A stretch of 60,133 bases of DNA from Oxalobacter sp. OttesenSCG-928-P03 (GCA_030269625.1 JAJDFZ010000005.1:1-60133), one strand, 5' to 3'; shown: positions 34,998 to 44,627, counted from the stretch's first letter. The notes: generated from the letters alone by a model not told the origin. Numbers and translations are program-made.

Positions 34998-36914
34998 GTG
35001 CGTAAGTATCTGAAAAACAGTTTGTTATTTCTGGCGGCCTTCCTGGTGCTGACAGCGGCTCATGCGTTGCCTGACCTGTCGACTACAACGTTTCAGGACG
35101 AGGCTTTTCTGGAATTGCGTGATGCGGTGCGCAAGCAGGACTCCGCCAAAGCCGAACAGCTTGCCCGCACACTGTCGGATTACCCCGTACCATCTTATGT
35201 GGAATATTATCGCCTGAAATCGCGCCTTGAGACGGCCAGTGAAACAGAAATTCTGGGATATATTTCACGCTACCCGAATACGGCCATTGCGGACCGCCTG
35301 CGCAATGACTGGCTGCTGCTCCTGGGAAAAAACGGGCAGTGGTCCACATTTGATCGCGAATACCCGCTTTTTCAACTCAAGGATGATTTTCAGCTCAGAT
35401 GCTATGCCATGATTTCGCGTGCACTTAAAGGTGAGGACGTGACAGCGGATGCGCGCAGGCTTCTGGACGTGCCTCGCAAAAACAATGACGGATGTTATGC
35501 CCTGATTTCCACCCTGAAGCAGAACGGGCGTTTCAACGCGGATGACCTCTGGTTCCAGGTGCGAACAGCGGCTGAAGGCAGTCCGGTCGCTTTTGTCAAA
35601 CGATTGGGAATACTGGCAGGGGCGCAGCCGGCAGAAGTTTCCCGTGCCCTGGAAGTGCCGGCCACGGTACTGTCGAAGGGGCCAGGCTCAGGTCAGGCCG
35701 CACGCCAGGTATTTATCCTGGCATTGGGCCAGCTTGCTAAAAAGGATCATCAGCAGGCCGCAGACAGCCTCAGGGGCGTTGAGGCGCAACTGACGCCATC
35801 CGAACAGAAAGCGGCCTGGGCGCAGATTGCGCTTCCGGCCTCAATTTCACTGGCGCCCGCCGCCCTGAGTTACTGGAAAAGCGCAGATGGCGCACCGCTT
35901 TCCAGTCATGCGCAGGAGTGGCGGGTAAGGATGGCTTTACGGTCCCATGACTGGGAATCGCTTGACGCCTGGATTGATAACATGTCGGATCGTCTCATGA
36001 ATGATGTGACATGGGTCTACTGGAAGGGAAGAGCGCGGCAGTCTTTGGGGGATAATGCAGAAGCTCGCCGTTATTTTGCCAGCATTGCGGATCAGTACAG
36101 TTTTTATGGGCAACTGGCGCTGGAAGAGCTGGGCAAAAAAATCACGATACCCGGGATGGCAAAGCCTGTGACCGAAGCCGAGGTTGCCCCCATGGCGCAA
36201 AATGCAGGGTTTCAACTGGCACTGAAATTCTTTTCCATGAATATGCGCTTTGAGGGGATCCGGGAGTGGAACTGGCAATTGCGGAACATGAATGACCGTC
36301 AATTGCTGGCAGTGGCGGAATTCGCAAAACGCAGCGGTGTACTTGACCGGATGGTCAATACTTCGGACCGGACGCGAGAAGAGGTCAATTTTGCTCAGCG
36401 TTTTCCCATGCCATTTAAAGACAACATGAAAATAGCAACAAAAGAGCTTGGGCTGGATATGTCCTGGGCATATGGGCTGATTCGCCAGGAATCCCGTTTC
36501 GTCATGCATGCGCGTTCCAGTGCCGGCGCATCCGGCCTGATGCAGCTTATGCCGGCAACAGCAAGGCTGGTTGCCAAAAAAATCGGTTTTGTTGATTATA
36601 CGGCTTCGCAGATCAACAGCCTGGAAACCAATATCCTGCTGGGGACGAATTACCTGAAGATGATGATGGACGAACTGGACAATTCCGAAACACTGGCGAC
36701 AGCCGGATATAATGCCGGCCCGGGGCGCCCGCGGGCATGGCGCAACCGATTGACCCGAACAGTTGAGGGCGCCATTTTTGCTGAAACGATCCCGTTTAAC
36801 GAAACACGGGATTACGTCAAGAAAGTCATGTCCAATGCGACGTATTATGCGGCACTGACAGAGGGCCGCCCCCAGTCATTGAAAAAACGGATGGGGAAAG
36901 TTTCTCCTCCCTGA
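34998..36914 (+). CDS. slt: Soluble lytic murein transglycosylase Slt
   Basis: A 638-residue periplasmic lytic transglycosylase that cleaves peptidoglycan to 1,6-anhydro-muropeptides. It has a signal peptide (about 1-24), a long alpha-superhelical domain and a C-terminal SLT domain with the catalytic Glu in RQESRFVMHARSSAGASG and the motifs GLMQLMPATA and AGYNAGPGR. It starts with GTG at 34998, preceded by GGGGTAAG. Next to cca and fthC, as seen in other betaproteobacteria. Confidence 0.94.
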   Translation: MRKYLKNSLLFLAAFLVLTAAHALPDLSTTTFQDEAFLELRDAVRKQDSAKAEQLARTLSDYPVPSYVEYYRLKSRLETASETEILGYISRYPNTAIADRLRNDWLLLLGKNGQWSTFDREYPLFQLKDDFQLRCYAMISRALKGEDVTADARRLLDVPRKNNDGCYALISTLKQNGRFNADDLWFQVRTAAEGSPVAFVKRLGILAGAQPAEVSRALEVPATVLSKGPGSGQAARQVFILALGQLAKKDHQQAADSLRGVEAQLTPSEQKAAWAQIALPASISLAPAALSYWKSADGAPLSSHAQEWRVRMALRSHDWESLDAWIDNMSDRLMNDVTWVYWKGRARQSLGDNAEARRYFASIADQYSFYGQLALEELGKKITIPGMAKPVTEAEVAPMAQNAGFQLALKFFSMNMRFEGIREWNWQLRNMNDRQLLAVAEFAKRSGVLDRMVNTSDRTREEVNFAQRFPMPFKDNMKIATKELGLDMSWAYGLIRQESRFVMHARSSAGASGLMQLMPATARLVAKKIGFVDYTASQINSLETNILLGTNYLKMMMDELDNSETLATAGYNAGPGRPRAWRNRLTRTVEGAIFAETIPFNETRDYVKKVMSNATYYAALTEGRPQSLKKRMGKVSPP

Positions 36915-36975
36915 GAAACCAAAAAACAAGTTGCCCTGCAGCAAAAGTTGATTGAGGGTATCATATTAGTAAGCG

Positions 36976-37024
36976 CGGTATTCGAATACCGTGTTCTGCC
37001 AAAGCGGCATGCCTGTTTTGGCAG
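36976..37024. repeat. Cluster of perfect palindromes between slt and cca
   Basis: A perfect 16-bp palindrome CGGTATTCGAATACCG (36976-36991) is followed after 4 bp by an 8-bp inverted repeat CTGCCAAA/TTTGGCAG (36996-37003 and 37017-37024) that encloses another palindrome GGCATGCC (37006-37013). There is no T-run after either, so simple termination is not obvious. Operator, mRNA structure or a small repeat element are all open. Confidence 0.75.
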
Positions 37025-37075
37025 CATCCGGTTGTCAGGCCCCTATCTGACTGATTGATTTCTAAAGGGACAGAC

Positions 37076-38404
37076 ATGAAGATTTATACCGTAGGAGGCG
37101 CGGTTCGCGACATGATACTCGGGTTGCCAGTAAGGGACCGGGATTATGTCGTCGTCGGCACGACTACGGATATGATGCAGTTGCTTGGATTCCAGCCCGT
37201 CGGCAAGGATTTCCCGGTTTTCCTGCATCCGGAAACCAAAGAGGAATATGCACTGGCCAGGACCGAGCGCAAAACCGGGCCCGGCTATAAAGGCTTTACT
37301 TTTCATGCCGCACCGGATGTGACGCTGGAAGAAGATCTTGAGCGCCGCGACCTGACCATGAACGCGATGGCGTTGTCCAAGGATGGTGAACTGATTGATC
37401 CTTTTGGCGGGCAGGAAGATCTGAAAAACCGCGTGTTCAGGCATGTTTCGCCAGCTTTTGCGGAAGATCCGGTTCGCATTTTGCGGCTTGCCCGCTTTGC
37501 CGCACGTTTTCCTGACTTCACTATTGCGCCGGAAACCATGGACCTGATGAAACAGATGGTTCAGTCAGGTGAGGTTGATGCGCTGGTGCCCGAGCGCATC
37601 TGGCAGGAACTCTCGCAGGGCCTGATGGAAAATCAGCCGTCACGCATGCTGCTGATCATGCGGGAGTGTGGTGCGCTTGAGCGTATTTTTCCGGAAATCA
37701 ATGCCCTTTGGGGTGTGCCGCAGCCGGAGCAGTGGCACCCTGAAATTGATACGGGTGTACATACGATGCTGGCGCTGGATTATTCGGCTAAACAAGGGTA
37801 TCCATTGCCGGTTCGCTTTGCTGTTTTGCTGCATGATCTGGGCAAGGGAACGACGCCACCTCATCAGTGGCCGCATCACCGTGCGCATGAAGAACGGGGG
37901 GTGCCACTGACACAGGCAATTTGCAGGAGATTGCGGGTCTCCAATATGTACCGTGATATCGCTGTCATGACAACTCGCGAACACGGCAATATCCGGCGCA
38001 GTCGCGAGCTTCGTTCCAAAACAGCAGTCATGCTGCTGGAGCGCTGCGATGCATTCAGAAGGCCGGAACGTTTCAGGTACGTGCTTGATGCCACAGAATG
38101 CGATCTGAGGGGGCGCAAGTCTGAAACAGTCAGCAAAGAGGATACCGAATTCCCCCAGCGGGAGTACTGGGAACGCGTCCTGGATGTCGCCCGCAGCGTG
38201 GATGCCGGCTCCATTGCCCAGGCGATGGAGGGGGAAATGGATGAAATTCCCCGTGTACTTCACCGGGCAAGGGTTGACGCGGTTGCCGATATGGTTATCG
38301 AAACTTATCTTGGTCTTGGCCCTCGTGACAAGGTGCCTGAAGCAAAAGCGGTTACGCCGGTTGATGAGTCGCATTCCCCTGAGGCAGCGCCGCAATCGCA
38401 TTGA
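37076..38404 (+). CDS. cca: CCA tRNA nucleotidyltransferase (multifunctional Cca)
   Basis: A 442-residue enzyme that adds or repairs the tRNA CCA end. The nucleotidyltransferase core is visible as GGAVRDMILGLPVRDRDYVV and the RRDLTMNAMA motif. A C-terminal HD domain (LLHDLGKGTTPPHQWPHH) gives the phosphohydrolase activities of the multifunctional gammaproteobacterial/betaproteobacterial type. The start at 37076 (MKIYTVGG) follows AAAGGGA; the open frame begins 21 bp earlier. Confidence 0.95.
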   Translation: MKIYTVGGAVRDMILGLPVRDRDYVVVGTTTDMMQLLGFQPVGKDFPVFLHPETKEEYALARTERKTGPGYKGFTFHAAPDVTLEEDLERRDLTMNAMALSKDGELIDPFGGQEDLKNRVFRHVSPAFAEDPVRILRLARFAARFPDFTIAPETMDLMKQMVQSGEVDALVPERIWQELSQGLMENQPSRMLLIMRECGALERIFPEINALWGVPQPEQWHPEIDTGVHTMLALDYSAKQGYPLPVRFAVLLHDLGKGTTPPHQWPHHRAHEERGVPLTQAICRRLRVSNMYRDIAVMTTREHGNIRRSRELRSKTAVMLLERCDAFRRPERFRYVLDATECDLRGRKSETVSKEDTEFPQREYWERVLDVARSVDAGSIAQAMEGEMDEIPRVLHRARVDAVADMVIETYLGLGPRDKVPEAKAVTPVDESHSPEAAPQSH

Positions 38405-38545
38405 GTGCATCCGCCCCACCTGGAGTTTTGCTTATTTCCCTTTTTGCTGTTTTTGCCGATGATCGGCTGGAATCCGTTTGTTTTCGGTTAGAATCTCGCG
38501 GTCCCGAATAATTTTCACACCTTCAGTATCGCCTCAGGAATTGTC

Positions 38546-39565
38546 ATGTCAGAGCTTCACTATCCTTATGCGCGAACGGTGCCGGAATTTGGCGAGCCAA
38601 TGGAAGCGGCACCCGGCATCAAATGGCTGCGTATGCCTCTGCCTTTTGCGCTGGATCATGTCAATCTGTGGATGATTAAAGACGGTGATGGCTGGTGCCA
38701 GGTGGATACCGGCCTGACCTGGCACCGGATCAAGGCAATCTGGAAAAAGCTGTTTGAAACACACCGGCTGACCCGCCAGATCGTGACACACTATCACCCG
38801 GACCATGTTGGCCTTGCCGGCTGGCTGCAGCAGGAACGAGGTATTGAGCTCTGGATGACGCAGGGTGAATACCTCACAGCACAGGCCGTCGCAGAAGGTT
38901 CCGGAAGCTACAGCGTCGATGCCATGGTTGAACTGTTTCGGCATCATGGATTGGACAGGAAGCGCCTGGATGCCCTGAAATTGAGAGGTAATGCCTATCG
39001 TGCAGGGGTTCCGCTTATTCCACCGTATTTTCACCGTTTGTTTGATAACCAGGTTATCCGGATTGGTGAGCATGACTGGCGGGTGATTGTCGGCTATGGG
39101 CATGCCGTAGAGCATGCGGCATTTTACTGTGAGGCGCTGAAAGTGCTTATTTCCGGAGACATGCTGCTGCCCAGCATATCAACGAATATTCCCGTCATGG
39201 CCTCCAACCAGCGGGACAATCCGCTCAAACATTACCTGGACTCTTTACAGCGTTACCGGGAGTTGCCGGAAGATACGCTGGTCTTGCCTTGCCATGGGCG
39301 TCCGTTTGTCGGCGCTCATATACGGGTTGACTACCTGGAAGCGCATCACCGCAATCGCTGCAATATGGTGCTTGATGCGGTCCAGGCACCCAGGACGGCA
39401 TGCGAACTGCTGCCGATTCTTTTTGACTGGGGCGAACTGGATACGCACCAGCTCATGTTTGCGATGGGCGAGGCCATTGCACATCTGAATTATCTGGAAG
39501 AACAGGGGCGTTTGATACGGCTTGAAGATGAGCTGGCGGGGATTGTGCGATTTCAGACTGTCTAA
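38546..39565 (+). CDS. MBL-fold metallo-hydrolase
   Basis: A 339-residue metallo-beta-lactamase-fold hydrolase. The metal motif HYHPDHVGLAGWL (about 82-94) and the later GHAVEHAAFY and SGDMLLP segments are intact. A C-terminal winged-helix-like part follows, similar to the LACTB2/RNase-like MBL family. Substrate unknown; glyoxalase II-type thioester hydrolysis is one option. It is convergent with lrgB (16 bp between stops). Confidence 0.88.
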   Translation: MSELHYPYARTVPEFGEPMEAAPGIKWLRMPLPFALDHVNLWMIKDGDGWCQVDTGLTWHRIKAIWKKLFETHRLTRQIVTHYHPDHVGLAGWLQQERGIELWMTQGEYLTAQAVAEGSGSYSVDAMVELFRHHGLDRKRLDALKLRGNAYRAGVPLIPPYFHRLFDNQVIRIGEHDWRVIVGYGHAVEHAAFYCEALKVLISGDMLLPSISTNIPVMASNQRDNPLKHYLDSLQRYRELPEDTLVLPCHGRPFVGAHIRVDYLEAHHRNRCNMVLDAVQAPRTACELLPILFDWGELDTHQLMFAMGEAIAHLNYLEEQGRLIRLEDELAGIVRFQTV

Positions 39566-39581
39566 AAGGAACGATACAGGT

Positions 39582-40277
39582 TCAATAGCTCAGCAGTTGC
39601 AGCAACCAGGGGGTCAGGAGCCCGGTCAGGGTGCCGTTCAGAATGAGTCCCAGGCTGGAGTAGGCACCCAGACGCTGTGTTTTTTCCATGGCGCGGGCCG
39701 TTCCCACTGCGTGGGCGGCTGCGCCTAGTGCCAGGCCCTGGGCGATCCTGCTTTTAACGCGAACCAGCTTCAGAAATCCCAGCCCGACTATGGCCCCGAA
39801 TATGCCGGTCAGGATCACGATAATTGCGGTAAGCGCGGGAATGCCGCCAAGTACGCGCGATACTTCCATGGCAATCGGTGTTGTGGCGGACTTGGGTGAA
39901 ATGGAAACGATCACTTCAGGAGAGGCGCCCAGCGCGTAGGCAATAAAAACGACAGAAAAGACGCCGATAATACAGGCGATCAACTGAGAGGCAAAAATCG
40001 GGATTGCCTGCTTTCGGATTTGTTCCATTTGCTGATATAGCGGTACCCCCAGCGCAACGATAGCCGGTTTTAGCAGAAAGGCGATGTATCGGCTGCCCTG
40101 TTCATAGGTGTCATAAGGAATATTCCCGACGCGCAGGAGCAGGATAATGATGGCAATGGCAATGAGAATCGGATTCAGCAGCACCCAGCCCAGCCGGCGC
40201 TGCAGTATCTGCGCTCCCCAGAAAATACCAATGGTGAGCGTGATGTAGAGGACTTCACTGTGCAGGAAGCTGTTCAT
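39582..40277 (-). CDS. lrgB: LrgB/CidB-family membrane protein
   Basis: A 231-residue membrane protein with about seven hydrophobic segments and the LrgB signature (SPKSATTPIAMEVSRVLGG and AHAVGTARAME). In Gram-positive bacteria LrgAB/CidAB control murein hydrolase activity and were also linked to pyruvate or glycolate transport; the role in betaproteobacteria is not settled. It overlaps the LrgA gene by 4 bp, forming a two-gene operon. Confidence 0.93.
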   Translation of the reverse strand: MNSFLHSEVLYITLTIGIFWGAQILQRRLGWVLLNPILIAIAIIILLLRVGNIPYDTYEQGSRYIAFLLKPAIVALGVPLYQQMEQIRKQAIPIFASQLIACIIGVFSVVFIAYALGASPEVIVSISPKSATTPIAMEVSRVLGGIPALTAIIVILTGIFGAIVGLGFLKLVRVKSRIAQGLALGAAAHAVGTARAMEKTQRLGAYSSLGLILNGTLTGLLTPWLLQLLSY

Positions 40278-40618
40278 GAGCGCCTGCGAAAGAGTTGATA
40301 AGTCCAGCCGGTTGCCGCAAGGACGATCAGCGTACTGATGATGGTAGCAATAGTGATGGGGAGAAGTTCTGCTGCAATAAGATCAAAATACAGCATCAGC
40401 GCCACCCCGGGCGGGACAAAGAAAAGCCCGAAATGGGCCAGCAGAAAATCGGAAACCCCCTTGACCCATTCAAGCCGTATCCAGCCGACTTTCAGGAGAA
40501 AAGCCAGAAGTAGCATGCCGATCAGGGAAGAGGGAAATTTGGTTCCCGTCAGGTCAACCACCAGTTCGCCAAAAGCCAGGCAGAGAAAAATGATGACACA
40601 TTGCCTGATCACGTGCAT
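40274..40618 (-). CDS. lrgA: LrgA/CidA-family holin-like protein
   Basis: A 114-residue protein with four hydrophobic segments, of the LrgA/CidA holin-like family (GTKFPSSLIGMLLLAFLL and LFFVPPGVALM). Works with LrgB. It is divergent from galE across a 230-bp gap with no gene, where promoters for both are expected but none could be assigned with confidence. Confidence 0.92.
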   Translation of the reverse strand: MHVIRQCVIIFLCLAFGELVVDLTGTKFPSSLIGMLLLAFLLKVGWIRLEWVKGVSDFLLAHFGLFFVPPGVALMLYFDLIAAELLPITIATIISTLIVLAATGWTYQLFRRRS

Positions 40619-40848
40619 GGTATACCTCTATGAAAAGGGATAACATGCATACTTTACAGGATTACGCTGGACTTAAGAAGTTGTGCAGACAAGAGATTCG
40701 CGAAATTCAGTAACGATAAAACCGGCATGAAGCAAAAGAATAAAATACTTTTGTATTTTCAGAGAGAATCTGCCGAGGCGTAAGGCTTATTGGTGTTGGC
40801 CTGGCCGGGAGCAGAATTAATACAAACCTTATATGCATATTATTCAAA

Positions 40849-41856
40849 ATGAATATTCTACTTACAGGCGGTACAGGTTATATCGGAAGTCATACAGCAA
40901 TTGAATTAACCAATGCGGGACACCATGTATTGCTCTTTGATAATTTAAGCAATAGCGCAGAAAAGGTGGTGGAGCGACTGAGCCAGATTGCGGGAAAAAA
41001 TTTAACCTTTGTTTATGGCGATGTCCGCGAGGCAGAAAAAATCAGAAAAATTCTTCAGCAGTATCAGATTGATGCCGTTATTCATTTTGCCGGCCTTAAG
41101 GCAGTAGCAGATTCAGTTAAAGCGCCCGTTGAGTATTATGCCAATAATGTGCAAGGCACGATTAACCTTTTGGAAGCCATGCAACTGGCGGATATTAAAA
41201 CCCTGGTCTTCAGCAGCAGTGCAACAGTTTATGGAGAACCTGATTATTTGCCTATTGATGAAAGTCACCCTACAAGTGCAGTGAATCCTTACGGCCGCAG
41301 TAAGCTTCATATTGAAGAGATGCTCAAAGACGTTGCCTCTTCAGACAGTGAATGGAGAATTGCTTGTCTCAGGTATTTTAATCCGGTAGGCGCACATCAA
41401 AGTGGCCTGATTGGCGAAAGTCCAAATGATACGCCCAATAATCTCATGCCTTTTCTTGCTCGTGTCGCAACAGGAGCGTATCCAGAGCTTAAGGTTTTCG
41501 GCAATGATTATCCGACATCGGATGGAACCGGTGTGCGAGATTACATCCATGTAATGGATCTGGCAGAGGGGCACGTCGCGGCCCTGGAATATCTCAAGGA
41601 GCACAGAGGGTGGCACGCTATTAATCTGGGGACTGGGCGAGGCTACAGCGTGTTGGAACTGGTGCACGCGTTTGAAGCTGCCAGCGGTCAGAATATCCCT
41701 GTTAAGTTTATCTCCCGGCGCCAGGGAGATGTTGCTATCTGTTATGCTGATTCCAGCAAAGCTGCTGCCGAATTAAACTGGAGAGCCAGGCGTGATTTGG
41801 CGGATATGTGTATGAGTGCGTGGTTATTTCAGAAAAAAACAGATTCTGAATCATGA
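40849..41856 (+). CDS. galE: GalE, UDP-glucose 4-epimerase
   Basis: A 335-residue extended short-chain dehydrogenase that interconverts UDP-glucose and UDP-galactose (and perhaps the N-acetyl forms) for surface polysaccharides. NAD-binding GGTGYIGSHTAIEL at the N-terminus, SSSATVYG and the catalytic YGRSK are present. There is no Shine-Dalgarno; instead an inverted repeat TATTC/GAATA (40841-40855) spans the start codon. It opens the polysaccharide region. Confidence 0.95.
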   Translation: MNILLTGGTGYIGSHTAIELTNAGHHVLLFDNLSNSAEKVVERLSQIAGKNLTFVYGDVREAEKIRKILQQYQIDAVIHFAGLKAVADSVKAPVEYYANNVQGTINLLEAMQLADIKTLVFSSSATVYGEPDYLPIDESHPTSAVNPYGRSKLHIEEMLKDVASSDSEWRIACLRYFNPVGAHQSGLIGESPNDTPNNLMPFLARVATGAYPELKVFGNDYPTSDGTGVRDYIHVMDLAEGHVAALEYLKEHRGWHAINLGTGRGYSVLELVHAFEAASGQNIPVKFISRRQGDVAICYADSSKAAAELNWRARRDLADMCMSAWLFQKKTDSES

Positions 41857-41951
41857 CGTAAAGCTTTCCAGCAGCTTGTCGTAATTTTTATGTCGGCGAA
41901 ACTGGCAAACATAAAAGCGCGCACCAAGTATTACTTGATAGAGCTGCTGTT

Positions 41952-42896
41952 TTAATGAAGAGTCTGATTTTCGGGGTTGTCTTCAGCCAGCATGCGAGCC
42001 AGAGCTTCCACACATTCCTTGCTGCCGGCAAGGATGCCTTTTTCATACCAGTCCCGGGCTTTTTTTCGATCATATTCAACGCCGGTACCATTTTTGTAAA
42101 GCGAAGCCATCCAGAGATAAGCTGGCATGAATCCATGATCAGCCGCATCTTTTAAAAGTGCAAGCCCTTTTTCTCTATCCACTTTGCCATGCGTTCCGGC
42201 AACCAGATAATGTCCCAGAACGGCCATGGTTCGTTCATCACCCTGTTCAACGACTTTAAAAAGCCAGTTATGTCCTTTTTCAATGTCACGTGCAATGTGT
42301 GTGCCGGCGAAATAAATATCAGCCAGGTGATTGCCTGCATTGATATAACCCTGATTAAAAGCATCCTCCAGCATGGCGATACCTTTTTCTGCGTCAGCGA
42401 TACAGCCCTCACCGGTCAGCAGCATCATGCCGACGGCTGCGCGTGCTGAAATCACGCCGCCATCAGCACCCTGCGACAGCAGCTCAAACGCTTTTTTCTT
42501 GTTTTCCCTGACACCATAGCCGGACTGGTAAAACCATCCCAGATTGGCAAATGCTCGCGGTTCTCCTGCCTCCATGGCCTTTTCATACCACCGGATAGCC
42601 GAAGCCAGGTCCTGCTTGCTTGCAAGGCCCAAAGCATGGATTTTACCCATGTGAAAAAGAGCTGTGGCGTCACCGCTTTCAGCTAGAGCCTGGATTCTGT
42701 TTATGGCTTTAAAGTAGTTAACCGGGGTGTTATCCAGGGTATTGTCGATTTCGCTGATGTGACGATTGGCTTCGTTCGTATGCTTTGCTCCAACCGGAGC
42801 ATGAAGCATATAACAGACAAAATCACCCTTGGAAGGGCTGTCATGAATTTCCTCCCAGATGATCCGGTCGATCTCACTGTCGTTAATGGGAACCAT
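41952..42896 (-). CDS. Sel1-like repeat protein
   Basis: A 314-residue protein made largely of Sel1-like (SLR) alpha-helical repeats from about residue 65 on, each with the pattern A-x-x-x-L-G-x-x-Y-x-x-G (for example FANLGWFYQSGYGVRENKKK and AYLWMASLYKNGTGVEYDRK). No signal peptide is seen, so it is probably cytoplasmic. SLR proteins mediate protein-protein contacts; the partner is unknown. It lies just after the WecA-like gene on the same strand (11 bp), so the two are co-transcribed. Confidence 0.9.
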   Translation of the reverse strand: MVPINDSEIDRIIWEEIHDSPSKGDFVCYMLHAPVGAKHTNEANRHISEIDNTLDNTPVNYFKAINRIQALAESGDATALFHMGKIHALGLASKQDLASAIRWYEKAMEAGEPRAFANLGWFYQSGYGVRENKKKAFELLSQGADGGVISARAAVGMMLLTGEGCIADAEKGIAMLEDAFNQGYINAGNHLADIYFAGTHIARDIEKGHNWLFKVVEQGDERTMAVLGHYLVAGTHGKVDREKGLALLKDAADHGFMPAYLWMASLYKNGTGVEYDRKKARDWYEKGILAGSKECVEALARMLAEDNPENQTLH

Positions 42897-42907
42897 GGAA
42901 ATCAGAT

Positions 42908-44032
42908 TTATTCCTGTTCGTTGTCAGGAGTTTCCTGCCTGGTTTTTTTTATCAATAGCCAGCGTGGCGCATTGAAGTGCACCAGGCGGCGGTAAAGTGT
43001 AATGTACAAAACAATAAATACGCCAACACTCAATTGCAGTATCCAGGTATGTTGCCAAAAAAGCATGGCGGGAACCACCGAAATCGAGCATAAAAACCAC
43101 AGATAGGGAGAGGTCATCGAATTACGTGTTGTTTTCTCTGCAGGCAGCTTGCTGCCGACAGCCCATCGGACCAGTCTTCTGTATATAAGCATGTGCAGAT
43201 GTGCTCCATCAGGAACGTCAGCGCGAATGTCTCTTAAGATGACTTTACGATAAATGGAAAACAGGGTTTCAAAAACAGGATAAATAATTACCAAAAGAGG
43301 AAACCAGGGAGAGACAGCAGGATTCCGTGCAACCAGGAGCACGGACAGCTCCGCCAGCATAAAGCCAATAAAGTAGGCTCCGCCATCACCCAGGAAAATC
43401 AGCCCCCTCGGGTAATTCCATACAAAAAACCCCAGAATAGCTCCCATCATGGCCAGGGATGTTCGCCAGATAAAGGTGTCTCCAACAAGAAAGCCAACAT
43501 ATCCCAATGCAGCAAGTATCAGTACTGATACCATACTGGCCAGGCCATTGTATCCATCGATAATATTGATTGCATTTGCCACACCGCCTACCGCAACCAT
43601 AGTGAACAGCAGGGAAACCGGCCAGAAAGCAATAACAAGATCAATGAAGGGGATATCCAGTCTGAATACACCGGCATCAAGCAGGTAAAACCCTAGTGCG
43701 GCAGCAATCATGGTTAAAATCAACCGGATCAAAGAGCGAACTTTTTTGGTGCAATCTTCTGCTACACCACCGAAAAAAGCAGGGGAAGAGGCCAGTATCA
43801 GCATGCTGAAGGCGTGAGCATCCACGTTACCGGAAACAAACAGCCAGCCAATCATCGCCACCATCGCAACCATGATACCCACCCCCCCGATTCGAGGAAC
43901 GGCCCGGGCATGAAATTTTTGAACACCTGTCAAATCATGGTCGGCAGTATATTTGCCGTGCAAATTCTGAAATCGGAGAATAAGCAGGGTTATGATCAGG
44001 GAGACAAAGAATGGCAGGGCGAGATACTGCAT
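42908..44032 (-). CDS. Undecaprenyl-phosphate sugar-1-phosphate transferase (WecA/WbpL-like)
   Basis: A 374-residue polytopic membrane enzyme (about ten segments) of glycosyltransferase family 4. It should attach the first sugar phosphate (GlcNAc-, GalNAc- or FucNAc-type) to undecaprenyl phosphate and so start a lipid-linked glycan. Motifs present: GVQKFHARAVPRIGG, NIIDGYNGLASM, FLGDGGAYFIGFM and the basic HLHMLIYRRLVRW loop. Which sugar is used cannot be read. It is divergent from rfaH and fits as the initiating enzyme for the polysaccharide made by the genes to the right. Confidence 0.92.
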   Translation of the reverse strand: MQYLALPFFVSLIITLLILRFQNLHGKYTADHDLTGVQKFHARAVPRIGGVGIMVAMVAMIGWLFVSGNVDAHAFSMLILASSPAFFGGVAEDCTKKVRSLIRLILTMIAAALGFYLLDAGVFRLDIPFIDLVIAFWPVSLLFTMVAVGGVANAINIIDGYNGLASMVSVLILAALGYVGFLVGDTFIWRTSLAMMGAILGFFVWNYPRGLIFLGDGGAYFIGFMLAELSVLLVARNPAVSPWFPLLVIIYPVFETLFSIYRKVILRDIRADVPDGAHLHMLIYRRLVRWAVGSKLPAEKTTRNSMTSPYLWFLCSISVVPAMLFWQHTWILQLSVGVFIVLYITLYRRLVHFNAPRWLLIKKTRQETPDNEQE

Positions 44033-44129
44033 TGGCGTTTTGTCTTAATGAATCGATGAAACCTTTAATTTTACTTAAATTCACATTTATCATGTAAGCT
44101 AATTACACTGAATTTCAGGACAGGGTCAT

Positions 44130-44627
44130 ATGCACTGGTATGTTATTCACACCAAACCACGGCAGGAGCAGCGTGCCCTGCTGAATCTGGAGCGACAGCA
44201 TTACACGTGTTTTTTGCCTATGCTTGCAATTGAAAAATTGCATAAAGGTAAACTTGCGGTTGTTCAGGAACCTCTTTTTCCACGTTATCTTTTCATTCAA
44301 CTCGACACCAATCAGTCAAGCCAGAGCTGGGCACCCATCCGCTCGACAAAGGGAGTAAGCCGCCTTGTTACTTTCGGCAACGAGCCCGCCAAAGCAAGCG
44401 AAGAATTGATTAAGGTGTTAAGCGAACAGAATCGAGCCATTGTTCAACAGCCCAAAAAACTATTTACCCCGGGGGAGCGCGTGCTAATCGCTGATGGCCC
44501 CTTTGCCGGTATCGAGGCGCTCTTTCAAATGCAGGATGGCGATAGTCGGGTCATGGTGCTTATCGAACTACTCAATAAACCCACAGCCCTTACAATCGCT
44601 TCCTCTAAGTTGCGGAAAATTAATTAA
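44130..44627 (+). CDS. rfaH: RfaH, NusG-like transcription antiterminator
   Basis: A 165-residue NusG paralogue of the RfaH type: N-terminal NGN domain (about 1-100, HWYVIHTKPRQEQRALLNLE and EPLFPRYLFIQLD) and C-terminal KOW domain (about 110-165, FTPGERVLIADGPFAGIEALF). In E. coli RfaH is recruited to RNA polymerase paused at ops sites and then suppresses termination and recruits ribosomes on long surface-glycan operons. An ops element lies 146 bp downstream, at the head of the neighbouring operon. A good ribosome binding site (CAGGGT) precedes the ATG. Confidence 0.93.
   Translation: MHWYVIHTKPRQEQRALLNLERQHYTCFLPMLAIEKLHKGKLAVVQEPLFPRYLFIQLDTNQSSQSWAPIRSTKGVSRLVTFGNEPAKASEELIKVLSEQNRAIVQQPKKLFTPGERVLIADGPFAGIEALFQMQDGDSRVMVLIELLNKPTALTIASSKLRKIN

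Noticed and set aside
41857..41910. Terminator after galE (AAGCT/AGCTT hairpin followed by AATTTTTA)
   Set aside because: The continuous stem is only 5 bp with an internal loop beyond it; too weak to list as a feature.
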